From contig CAYSQW010000026.1 of the NCBI GenBank assembly GCA_964433135.1, positions 1 through 44,028 on the forward strand: 44,028 bases of DNA, given 5' to 3'. This stretch comes from CAYSQW01 sp964433135 (GTDB lineage: Bacteria; Acidobacteriota; Aminicenantia; Aminicenantales; Aminicenantaceae). The notes beneath the pieces were generated by a model. That model was not told the origin of the DNA. It did no database searches and worked only from the letters and a program-made list of their open reading frames with translations. The translations under genes and the position numbers were made by a program. Below, in pieces: positions 1-8,000 of this stretch. Every line of letters begins with the position of its first letter. Position 1 is the stretch's first letter.

Positions 1-153
1 CGCTTCATCGATGCTGTTATCGACGACTTCGTAAACCAAGTGATGAAGACCTTCTGTTCCCGTGCTTCCGATATACATCGCCGGGCGCTTGCGAACCGCC
101 TCCAATCCCTTAAGAACTTTTATGCTTGAGGCTGTATATTTGTTGTCTGTCAT
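1..153 (-). CDS. gyrB: DNA gyrase subunit B, N-terminal 51 codons (runs off the window)
   Basis: Reverse-strand translation from the ATG at 153-151 starts MTDNKYTASSIKVLKGLEAV and continues with RKRPAMYIGSTG, then HHLVYEVVDNSIDEA. This is the hallmark start of the GHKL ATPase domain of GyrB, including the RKRP-MYIG segment and the ATP/Mg-binding E-x-x-DN-x-x-DEA motif. GyrB pairs with GyrA to introduce negative supercoils in an ATP-dependent way. Only the first 51 residues lie in the window; the rest continues beyond base 1. An AGGA Shine-Dalgarno-like site precedes the start, and a plausible promoter lies about 80 bases upstream. ParE shares this region, but the sequence fits GyrB better. 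No recF or dnaN is visible upstream, so this gyrB appears to be transcribed from its own promoter. Confidence 0.95.
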   Translation of the reverse strand, partial: MTDNKYTASSIKVLKGLEAVRKRPAMYIGSTGTEGLHHLVYEVVDNSIDEA

Positions 154-231
154 GGTCCTATTTTTCAGGAAAAAAGAAGGCTATGCGGGAAGGATTTTCA
201 CATAACCCGAAACACATCTTTTCCAGAGGAA

Positions 232-260
232 ATTATATCGTATTTCAAGATATTTTGCAA
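232..260 (-). promoter_or_regulatory. Predicted sigma70-type promoter of gyrB
   Basis: Read on the minus strand: a -35 box TTGCAA (260-255), a 17-base spacer and a perfect -10 box TATAAT (237-232). Transcription would start near 225, giving a leader of about 70 bases before the gyrB ATG. The prediction is by eye only. Confidence 0.55.
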
Positions 261-885
261 AGCAAATCACCAAATAATTTCAGCAAAATGAACCACCGAA
301 ACGGCAGCTTGAAACATGTGGAATAAAGGCTTTTCGGATTTGCGCCGGGCTGTGAAAACAGCTCCTGTATTTCATTCCGATTTTCATCGGAGCGGGAGGC
401 CCTCGCACCCCTCAACGGCATTTCAATATAAAAGCAAACTCCAAGTTTTGCGTTCGGTGCAAATACGAGCTGAACGCCCGCCATCGTTTATACCGGGCGC
501 TTCGGATTCAACTGCGCTTCTCTCCCGGAACAGGAGTATGAAAAACGGAATGTCTTCTCGAAATTGGGACACATCGTCCATCTTCCGAAAATACTAAAGG
601 AAAAAAATGGCCCCCCCTTATTTGCATGACCAGGGCCTCACCTTTGATATCCGAAATAAAGATAAATCCGCCCACCGGAACATGTCAACCGCGAACGGGC
701 GAATACTCCCTTTTTGTCCTATTATGTCGCATAATACCGCTTTGGAGGGGTCGTCTCTATCGAAATTAGGGATAACCGGATCCAAGCACAGGACTGAATC
801 CAAGCCCCGCGAGCCGTTCTTCAGGGTGTATCTTTTCCGTGAGTCTCCAGGAAACCGCTAAGGATAGAATCGGCACATAAGAAGC
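261..885. other. Gene-free stretch between gyrB and tRNA-Pro
   Basis: No open reading frame here looks like a real protein. The short ones have no recognisable domain and odd composition. No SRP RNA, tmRNA, RNase P RNA or 6S RNA signature was recognised. Two dyads stand out. CGCCCG (475-480) pairs with CGGGCG (494-499) without a T-tract. TATTATG (720-726) and CATAATA (730-736) form a perfect 7-base dyad around TCG. The stretch could hide an unknown small RNA or be a degraded gene; I cannot tell which. Confidence 0.4.
720..736. promoter_or_regulatory. Perfect 7-bp dyad, possible operator
   Basis: TATTATG, TCG spacer, CATAATA. The compact AT-rich symmetry looks like a binding site for a dimeric regulator, but no adjacent gene uses it obviously: gyrB starts about 570 bases away and the tRNA about 190 bases away. 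Confidence 0.25.
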
Positions 886-914
886 TTTACTCCTTCAGGG
901 TTTATGTTTATAAT
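886..914 (+). promoter_or_regulatory. Predicted promoter of tRNA-Pro
   Basis: A -35-like TTTACT (886-891), a 17-base spacer and a consensus -10 TATAAT (909-914). Transcription would begin near 921, just upstream of the mature tRNA 5' end at 929. Spacing and position are as expected for a stable-RNA promoter. Confidence 0.65.
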
Positions 915-928
915 GAGTCCGCATTATT

Positions 929-1003
929 CGGGGCGTAGCGCAGTCCGGTTAGCGCACAGCGTTCGGGACGCTGGGGTCGTGGGTTCGAATCCCACCGCCC
1001 CGA
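929..1003 (+). tRNA. tRNA-Pro, anticodon CGG
   Basis: A full cloverleaf can be drawn. Acceptor arms are CGGGGCG (929-935) and CGCCCCG (996-1002) with discriminator A at 1003. The anticodon stem CAGCG/CGCTG (957-961/969-973) closes the loop TTCGGGA, placing anticodon CGG at 964-966. The T arm is GTGGG/CCCAC around TTCGAAT (979-995). It reads proline codon CCG. The 3' CCA is not encoded (TTC follows), so CCA must be added by tRNA nucleotidyltransferase. Confidence 0.96.
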
Positions 1004-1023
1004 TTCTAATGCCGAAATATATT

Positions 1024-1068
1024 GAAATCCGGACATACCTTTTTCGGATCATGCCGTCCGAGGATTTC
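1024..1068. terminator. Stem-loop between tRNA-Pro and the convergent DUF362 gene
   Basis: GAAATCCGGAC (1024-1034) pairs with GTCC (1056-1059) and GGATTTC (1062-1068), giving 11 base pairs with a two-base GA bulge. It sits in a 101-base gap between convergent genes, where a bidirectional transcript end is expected. There is no adjoining T-tract, so intrinsic termination is uncertain; it may be a 3'-end-protecting or processing hairpin. Confidence 0.4.
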
Positions 1069-1104
1069 CAGTTCATATTTCAGTCCCCGTTATCATGCGG
1101 CCGC

Positions 1105-2175
1105 TCAATCCAGAATGTCCAGCACATACTCGGTATTTCCCAATCCTATTTTCTTCCCATGTTCGAGTTGGACGCGCCAATCGACATGGTTTAGGTCTCG
1201 CAGCAGATTCCGACCGCTTTTTTCATGGACGAGATCGACGGAGGCTTGATCCACGGCCACCGGATCAACGGAAGCAAGAATCCCGATATCTTCCACGATC
1301 GCGGGAGCTTCCTTGCACATGCAGTCGCAATCTTTTGTCATTTTGATCAGAAAATTCAAGCACACGATTTTTTTTGGAAACAAGGAAACGACCGAATAGG
1401 CATATTCCGCCATTTTTTCCTGGATGCGATCTTTATCAGCGTCCCACGGAATTTTGACCGCTCCGGCCGGACACACCACCAGACACTCACCGCAGCCGAT
1501 GCATTTCCGGTTGTCGATATACGCTTTCCCTTCCCGCTCGATGATGGCGTTTTCCGGGCAGTAATCAAAGCACGTCCCGCAATTTCGGCATTTCTTCGGA
1601 TTGATTTTTGGAGAGACATCGGCATGCTGCTCCAGCTTTCCCGCACGGGAAGCACAGCCCATTCCGAGGTTTTTTACGGCAGCCCCGAATCCGGTGAGAG
1701 CATGCCCCGTGAAATGACTGAGACATACCAGCATGTTCGTATTTACGAAGGCGGCGGCGATCTTGGCCTGTTTGATCCGGGGTAGATCCACGGAGATCTC
1801 TTCGCTGTCTCTGCCGATCAAACCATCCGCAATAATGCAGGGTATCCCCAGAGCTTGCGGGGAAAATCCATGCCGATAAGCCAGATCCAGGTGATCAACG
1901 GCGTTGGAGCGACAACCCACATAAAGCGTATTGCTGTCCGATATATACACCCTGTCTGATTTCCGTTTCAGATGAGCGATCATGTCCATAAGCCAGACCG
2001 GTTTGATGTGCCCCCGATTCCCCTTTTCGCCGAAATGGATCTTGAGTCCGATGAAATCTCCGGGTGCGATCGCTTCATGCAGTCCTAACTTCGCAAGAGC
2101 TCTCGCTGCTTTTCGGGAGATGGATTCTTGGGATTCACGGCCCGATGCCGGGATCAGAAAAACTTGACTCTTCAT
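1105..2175 (-). CDS. DUF362 protein with two [4Fe-4S] ferredoxin motifs
   Basis: 356 residues. The N-terminal two thirds is a DUF362 domain (GDFIGLKIHFGEKGN, later VCLSHFTGHALTGFGAAVKN). A bacterial two-cluster ferredoxin module follows, with CRNCGTCFDYCP and CIGCGECLVVCP at about residues 196-242. No signal peptide is seen, so it should be cytoplasmic. Family members are uncharacterised iron-sulfur proteins; a redox role is inferred from the clusters. Start choice: GAGGAG lies directly against an ATG at 2181 but six bases before a second ATG at 2175, so 2175 is preferred. It follows the aminotransferase gene after 10 bases and is probably co-transcribed with it. A second DUF362 protein, exported and without clusters, lies at 39737. 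Confidence 0.88.
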   Translation of the reverse strand: MKSQVFLIPASGRESQESISRKAARALAKLGLHEAIAPGDFIGLKIHFGEKGNRGHIKPVWLMDMIAHLKRKSDRVYISDSNTLYVGCRSNAVDHLDLAYRHGFSPQALGIPCIIADGLIGRDSEEISVDLPRIKQAKIAAAFVNTNMLVCLSHFTGHALTGFGAAVKNLGMGCASRAGKLEQHADVSPKINPKKCRNCGTCFDYCPENAIIEREGKAYIDNRKCIGCGECLVVCPAGAVKIPWDADKDRIQEKMAEYAYSVVSLFPKKIVCLNFLIKMTKDCDCMCKEAPAIVEDIGILASVDPVAVDQASVDLVHEKSGRNLLRDLNHVDWRVQLEHGKKIGLGNTEYVLDILD

Positions 2176-2185
2176 TTGCATCTCC

Positions 2186-3334
2186 TCAATCGGCTTCCAG
2201 GATATTTTTCGCCGCCCGAATCCCGGTTCCGGCCTCGAATCGGTATCCCAGGACCTTCAGGCTGTCCTCCAAAGCCTCCAGAGCATAATATATTTGAGAG
2301 AACGAGAGGTTTCCCATATGCCCCATCCGAAATACTTTGTCCGCCAGATCCCCCAATCCCCCCGCCACCACGATTCCTCGTTTGAGCAGTTCGCCGCGCA
2401 GGGATTTACCGCCGATACCGGATGGGGAAAAAACCACCGAGAGGGTTTCCGCTAAAAACGCATCCCGGGTCAAATACGTGAAACCCAAGCGCTCGAAAGC
2501 CGCGCGGATCGCCTTCGCGGCCGTTTTGTGGCGTTGGTATCTCGCTTCCAATCCCTCTTCCAGGATAAGTCGCGCTCCTTCCGCAAAGGCGCGGATCTCA
2601 TTGACGCACGGCGTCGAAAAATACCGTGAAGGATCCTGCATGATCGGCAACCAGCGCATCAGATCCGCATAGTATGCCGGCACCGTTCCCATGCGCCGGC
2701 GCTTGTCGAGAGCCTTCTCGGAGAGAACCAGCACGGCCAAACCCGGGGGAACCCCAAAACACTTCTGGGCGGCCGTGAAGATCACATCGATGCCCCATCC
2801 GTCCATGTCTTCTTCGATCCCACCCGTGGCGCAAACTCCATCGACGATAAAAAACGTATCCCTTCCCTTAATCACCCGCGCATAATCTTTTATGGGCGCG
2901 CAGGCTCCGGTTGCGGTATCCACGTGAGTGGCAACAACCGCGGCATAATTCCCCTTATCCATCTTTTTTTCCAACTCAAAGGGCATAACGGCTTCACCCC
3001 TGGGGCTTTCCAGAATCTCACACGTCAATCCAAAGCTACGGGCGATCTCCCGCATGCGCCGGCCGAAATATCCCTGAGAGAGAACAAGGATCTTCTCTCC
3101 CGGCCCCACGGTATTGACCAAAGCCATCTCCATCGCCAGGGTTCCCGCACCGGAGATAAGGAAGGCCTGTCCCCGGGCGCAGTTTACGATCTTTTTCAGG
3201 TCAATCAGAGCCTGCTTGAACTCTTCGATAAAAACCGGGCTGACATGCGAAACCGTCGGCAGGGATAAGCTGTTGATGATTCGAGGGTGGACGGGCGTCG
3301 GGCCCGGTATCAGCAGTAATTGTTCTCTCGGCAT
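2186..3334 (-). CDS. Class V PLP aminotransferase (alanine/serine-glyoxylate type)
   Basis: 382 residues, the usual length of the alanine-glyoxylate / serine-pyruvate aminotransferase family. It begins with the family signature LLIPGPTPVHPRI and contains SGAGTLAMEMAL for cofactor phosphate binding. VDGVCATGG carries the PLP-ring aspartate, and AAQKCFGVPPGLA carries the Schiff-base lysine (K191). Such enzymes transfer amino groups between alanine, serine or phosphoserine and glyoxylate or pyruvate; the substrate cannot be read from sequence. A GAGAGG ribosome-binding site precedes the ATG. It lies between a phosphoglycolate-phosphatase-like gene upstream and the DUF362 ferredoxin gene downstream, on the same strand. 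Together with the phosphatase this could be a glycolate/glyoxylate-to-glycine route (inference). Confidence 0.9.
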   Translation of the reverse strand: MPREQLLLIPGPTPVHPRIINSLSLPTVSHVSPVFIEEFKQALIDLKKIVNCARGQAFLISGAGTLAMEMALVNTVGPGEKILVLSQGYFGRRMREIARSFGLTCEILESPRGEAVMPFELEKKMDKGNYAAVVATHVDTATGACAPIKDYARVIKGRDTFFIVDGVCATGGIEEDMDGWGIDVIFTAAQKCFGVPPGLAVLVLSEKALDKRRRMGTVPAYYADLMRWLPIMQDPSRYFSTPCVNEIRAFAEGARLILEEGLEARYQRHKTAAKAIRAAFERLGFTYLTRDAFLAETLSVVFSPSGIGGKSLRGELLKRGIVVAGGLGDLADKVFRMGHMGNLSFSQIYYALEALEDSLKVLGYRFEAGTGIRAAKNILEAD

Positions 3335-3458
3335 CTTTGCCTCTCTTCAAGGATTTGTCTTATTCATTCTATCGATTATATTCTGTTGCTCACACGTTTT
3401 CAAATTCGGATCCACGCCGAAAAGCCGCCTTTTTCGTCTCATGGAACCCAAATCCGAT

Positions 3459-4031
3459 CTAGCAGCCCAAGTGTTTTCTCAACTCCGCTACGGAGGAAAA
3501 GATCTCCGCCTCACTCCCGATGAATTCATCACGATCGGCATTCAGAATAAAGATCCGGGAAATTTCCGCCTCGCTCGCGGCTTTGATATCAAACCAGGAA
3601 TCCCCTACGGCACAGCATTCCCGGGGAGACAGGTTCATCTTTTTCATGGCCGCAATCAAAGGGGCTCCCGACGGCTTCCATAAACCGCATTCCCGGCTGA
3701 GAACGACATCGAAGCAGAGCTTGAACTTATGCAGCAAATAATCCACATTCTTACGGGAATTATTGGTGACCAAGGCTGTTTTTCCGCCCCGGTTCTTGAG
3801 GCTGGAAAGAAATTCGGGAATCCCGGGCATAATCTCGGCGCGGAGCGTCGCCGTTCGCTCGAATTCCTCAAGCCGGCGGCGCTTCATGGATTTTTCCGGT
3901 TCATCCAGGCTTTCGATATAAGACAAGATAGGTGTTCCACCGGTGTGCAATTCCTGCTTGATCTTTTTCCAATCATAAGGCACGTCGACGACGGTACCAT
4001 CCATATCGAAGAGAAATCCTTTTATCTCCAA
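3459..4031 (-). CDS. HAD-superfamily hydrolase, phosphoglycolate phosphatase-like
   Basis: 190 residues with all HAD motifs. Motif I is FLFDMDGTVVD (nucleophile D9, acid D11) and motif II is LVTNNSR. Motif III is the lysine in LWKPSGAP, and motif IV is AVGDSWFDIKAA. A small helical cap (residues about 15-85) makes it subfamily IA, which includes phosphoglycolate phosphatases and beta-phosphoglucomutases. The start is TTG: AAGGAG lies five bases before TTG at 4031-4029, and no ATG lies close enough to replace it without losing motif I. The aminotransferase begins 124 bases downstream. Specificity is unknown; the neighbouring glyoxylate-type aminotransferase makes 2-phosphoglycolate an attractive guess. 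Confidence 0.88.
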   Translation of the reverse strand: MEIKGFLFDMDGTVVDVPYDWKKIKQELHTGGTPILSYIESLDEPEKSMKRRRLEEFERTATLRAEIMPGIPEFLSSLKNRGGKTALVTNNSRKNVDYLLHKFKLCFDVVLSRECGLWKPSGAPLIAAMKKMNLSPRECCAVGDSWFDIKAASEAEISRIFILNADRDEFIGSEAEIFSSVAELRKHLGC

Positions 4032-4157
4032 TCGAACTCCTTGTCATCCTGAAAATTGAATTTTTTATCATAGCTTATATGATGTTCGAGTACAAATGAA
4101 TCCGGCATATGACACCCACAGCTTCCTTAATTGGTATTGCCATAATGAACTTTTTTT

Positions 4158-4166
4158 TGCTATAAT
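4158..4166 (+). promoter_or_regulatory. Extended -10 promoter of the small membrane protein gene
   Basis: TGCTATAAT is a perfect extended -10 element (TGn plus TATAAT). The -35 region at 4138-4143 (TGCCAT) is poor, as is tolerated with an extended -10. Transcription from about 4173 gives a 35-base leader carrying the GGGAGA ribosome-binding site. Confidence 0.55.
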
Positions 4167-4207
4167 TTTTTTGATTTCGAGCAAATCAATTGAAGGGAGA
4201 AGAGTAA

Positions 4208-4453
4208 ATGGGTAAGTTTTTGGCTATCCTCGGTGGGTTGATCATGATGGCCCTGGGTGTTTATCTGGTCGTCTTTGTATGGTGGCGGGAGTTTTATGAG
4301 CTCATTTTCGGTATTATCCCGCCGATTCTCTTTTTCAGCGGCCTCATCGCATTCATCGCGGGCATCAGCGGTCTCAAGGACACGAAGAGGATCAAGAAGC
4401 TGGAAGAGGAAGAAGAAAAAGAAACTCATGAAGTCGATATCCCGGCGGAGTGA
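4208..4453 (+). CDS. Small two-helix membrane protein with acidic tail, unknown function
   Basis: 81 residues, no recognised family. Two hydrophobic helices are evident (about residues 4-27 and 33-55), separated by a short WWREFYEL turn. A strongly charged C-terminal tail (KDTKRIKKLEEEEEKETHE) should be cytoplasmic and may form a short helix. A good ribosome-binding site (GGGAGA, seven bases before ATG) and an extended -10 promoter support that it is expressed. It precedes the DUF4783/kinase pair by 126 bases, but that pair has its own candidate promoter, so a functional link is not established. Confidence 0.7.
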   Translation: MGKFLAILGGLIMMALGVYLVVFVWWREFYELIFGIIPPILFFSGLIAFIAGISGLKDTKRIKKLEEEEEKETHEVDIPAE

Positions 4454-4545
4454 AATCCTCTCCGCCCGGATTTCAACCATCTGCGCCTAAACGAATGAAC
4501 AAGTTTTTCCGCCCGGTTCCCCGGGAATTCATGGGTCTTTAAAGT

Positions 4546-4573
4546 TTGTGATTTTCTTGAAGTATGCTATTAT
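4546..4573 (+). promoter_or_regulatory. Promoter immediately upstream of the DUF4783 gene
   Basis: TTGTGA (4546-4551), a 16-base spacer and TATTAT (4568-4573) preceded by TGC, an extended -10. The start codon GTG at 4580 lies seven bases past the -10, exactly where transcription should begin, so the mRNA may be leaderless. No Shine-Dalgarno sequence is present. Confidence 0.5.
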
Positions 4574-4579
4574 TTTTTT

Positions 4580-5014
4580 GTGGGCCAGCTGATCATCTCT
4601 CTTTTTATCGCCATACCTTTATTCCTCACCGACACTCCCCAAACAATCGAAAAAGCTTTCCTTCAGAATAATCCCAAACTTCTCATCTCCCTGTTTTCCA
4701 CACGCAATCGCGTGAGCATATCATTGCCTGCTCCCTTGGTTTTTTCCGATCAACTCTCCGCCCAACAGACGTATTTCTTGTTGAAGGATATTTTTTCAAC
4801 ATATTCCACCTTCGAATTTTATTCCGAGCCGGCGCCTTCCGCCGTATCTGAAAAGACCATGATTCTCAGGGCCCGGTGGTCCTTTCGACATAAACGCAAT
4901 AAAGATCAATATGTGTTCCACGTTTTTTTCCTGCTCGTCCCGGAAGAACACAACCGGGATATGAATCCGAGTCCACAATGGAAAATCACAGAGATCAAAG
5001 CTCAGACGCTCTAA
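4580..5014 (+). CDS. Exported DUF4783-like protein
   Basis: 144 residues. An N-terminal hydrophobic segment (QLIISLFIAIPLFL) looks like a signal peptide or anchor. The remainder resembles the DUF4783 fold: a helix IEKAFLQNN followed by an NTF2-like sheet ending WKITEIKAQTL. DUF4783 proteins are small secreted proteins of unknown function. The start is GTG with no ribosome-binding site and a promoter ending seven bases upstream, suggesting a leaderless transcript. Its last 37 bases overlap the start of the giant kinase gene in another frame, which indicates translational coupling and possibly a sensory partnership in the periplasm (inference). The start codon is the least certain point. Confidence 0.78.
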   Translation: MGQLIISLFIAIPLFLTDTPQTIEKAFLQNNPKLLISLFSTRNRVSISLPAPLVFSDQLSAQQTYFLLKDIFSTYSTFEFYSEPAPSAVSEKTMILRARWSFRHKRNKDQYVFHVFFLLVPEEHNRDMNPSPQWKITEIKAQTL

Positions 5015-8000
5015 TCGAGCCCCTCCCCGGGAAGCGGAACCGCCTTATGACAGGAGTCATGATCTCCGCGGGTCTATCCCTCATTTTTTTCCTCTTCGCA
5101 CTCATCCTCCCTATGCTGGTTTCATCCGGCGGCTATCAAAAAAGCCTGCACCAGCTGCGCAAAAAATCCCAGGCCGCAAAAAACGCCTTTCATCAAATCC
5201 AGGAAGATTTCGAGTATAAATATCAGCTGCTGGATGTGGAGTCTTTTCCGACGGAGCAAAGTGAAATATTTTCCCGCATGAAGAAAGCACCGCTGGATCC
5301 GGATGCGGAAGGCATCGGATACACGGATGCCGGCGGACAGCTTCTTATCTGGTTGGGAAACGTTATCGATCTGGAAAATGTTTTTTTCGCCGATTCCCGA
5401 AGCCGGCTCTTTGAAGAGCAAACAAGTCCCCTGTTGATCAGGCATAAGGCCTCGGTGCATTTCATCTCCTACAGAAAACTCGATTCCGGCGCATACATCG
5501 TTCTTTTTCGACGGCTGGCATTTCTCCCACGGTTTCGTTCACCATATCTGCAGAACTCTCATTTCCTCCCCTCCAAAATCATGAGAAACGGCCATCTCGA
5601 CTACTGGGATTTTCGCGAAGACGTCTCCGGATTCGAAAAAATATTCACAAAACACGATGATTCCTATATCGGACAGCCTCGCTTGCAGGGAGAAGTTCAG
5701 ACCTTGTTTTTCCCTCTGCGCGATGTACACGATCGTATCGTCGCCACGGTAACCCTGAGTTCCCCCTCTCTGTCCGCCCGAACCTCACAGCGCAGGGATG
5801 CGGCCTTGCTTATGGGATACCTTTTTCTCATCGCCGCATTGGTTTTGCTGATTATTGTTTTCATGTCCTCGCGTCTTTTTCGAGAGAATTCAGCCAAAGC
5901 CTGTATTTTGATCGTCATGCTCCTGATCGGACTGAGAGCTCTCTTTTTCCCATTGAGCAAGCTGATCTGGGTCCACCATCTGTCCATATTTTCCCCCACG
6001 AAAGCAGGCTTTCTTTCCCTCGGCGGGCTGACGAAGTCTCCGGCCGATATCTTCCTCTCCGCGCTTTTCCTTTTATTGGCCGTCGGCTTTTTATTCCGCT
6101 ATATTAACCATGCCGCCGCATCCAAAATCTTTCTCCCCTCCCTGGGAAAGGCCTTAATTTTCCAAGCCTCTGCAATTCTGCTGGCTTTGGGTCTAACGGA
6201 TTGCGTGCGAATTTTTATCGATAAGATCGTTCATCACGCCAACTTGAACCTATTGTCTTTTTCTTTCGAACCTTCTTTTTTGTTTTTGCACGCCTCCATT
6301 CTATTCGCAACATTGGTTGCCTTCATGCTCGGTTTTCTGGGTGTCAAAACCGCATCACGCTGGGCTCCCCGACGTTTCCCCGTCCCCCTGCTGCTGCTCA
6401 TATCCTCCGGCGTATTTTTCCTTCTTTTCCTGCCGGATCATGTACCCAAACCGCTTTATCTTGCTCAACTGGGGATCACGGCCGTCGTCTTGATATCAGG
6501 TCTTTTTCCAGAATGGACATCCAAAAAACGAACTGTTTTTTCGATATTCACACTGATGATAATATTCATAACGATGTCTTTGCACTCATCCGCGGAGGCA
6601 AAGAAACGCTCTCTTCTAAGCAATTCGCTGAAAACCATCATCCTCAGCCAGGAAGATTGGGGGAAATTCCTGTTGGAGCAATCCCTGATGGAAATAGATA
6701 ATTCCAGCGATATGATCACCCGTTTCATCGCGGAATCCGAGCCCGCCGATCTTGCTCAAGCACTTTGGGGGCGGACATGGCTCGCTCGGTTCAACTGGTA
6801 TTCGAGTCTCGAATTTCTCTCCCCGGACAAAGTCGTTCTGACCCGGTTCTCATTGAATATCCCCGATTTTTATAGAGTGGATGTCGATTTCCCGGAAACC
6901 GAGGAATGGGTCATTTTTTCCCAGAGCATTCCCGCCATGGGCACCGAAAAGAATTTTCTCATCGCGTATAAAGACTGGATGTTCGACAACGTCCCGGTCG
7001 GACGGATGGTCATCTGTATCAACATCGATTACGACATGCTTCCTTTCCTTTATTCAGCCAATCCATACTTTGAATCCATGCGAACGGCATCGCTTCCCTC
7101 TTTGAATCAATTCGATCTGGGGGTTGCCGTATACGACCTTGACGGAAAACTCATTTTCAATCCGGACAACACTTCCTCCGGTATTCCCAAAACCGTTTTA
7201 GAGACGCTGCTTTCCGATCATGATATCCGGTGGGGAGAATTTTCGGAGCGCAGGAAAAACTTCTCCTGTCTGTACATTCGGCATCATGATCGGATTTATG
7301 CTTTGTTTTATCCTCAAAACAATTTGATCGGGACATCCATCGAGTTTTTGAAGATCTTTTGTCTCTACGGCGTCTTTTTTCTAATCATCGTGATGCTGTT
7401 TCTGATCCTCAACCGGAAAAGCCGACTTAAAAATCCTCTTTGGTCATTCGCCAATCGACTCTATCTTGCCTTCATCATTATCGCCGTCGTCCCGCTGCTG
7501 CTGTTTACCTTTTCCTCACGTAATTTTTTTGCCCAGATGTTCTCCCGGCAAATCACCGACAAAGCGGAATCTCAAGCCGAATTCACACAGCGGGTGATGG
7601 AAGATTTCATGTTCCTTCAGCAGGAAGATCAGGTATCCTTAACGCTGCCGCCGGACACCATCGTATCCTGGATAAGCTCCACTATTTCCAACGATGTGAA
7701 CCTGTTTGGAGAAGGGCGATTGATCTCTTCGAGCCGCCGCGAATTCTTCGATAACGGTCTGCTGTCGGAACTGATCGATGGAGAGATCTTTTATAAAATC
7801 CAGTTTGAAAACAGCCTTTTCTATACACAAACCCAAAACATCGGAGATTATTCCTTCCACACGCTCACCATTCCATTCTTTCTCGACGATTCCCTCTTTC
7901 TCATCTCCCTTCCCTTTCCATTGGAGGAACAGGAACTTTCACAGGCCCTGGAAGAGCTGATCGATTTCCTTTTCCTGATAACCGTTCTTTTCTTCATCGC

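Noticed and set aside
607..861. 84-codon frame with AAAGG before its ATG in the gene-free stretch
   Set aside because: Composition is unlike the neighbouring genes, no domain or signal peptide is visible, and a single weak ribosome-binding-like site is not enough.
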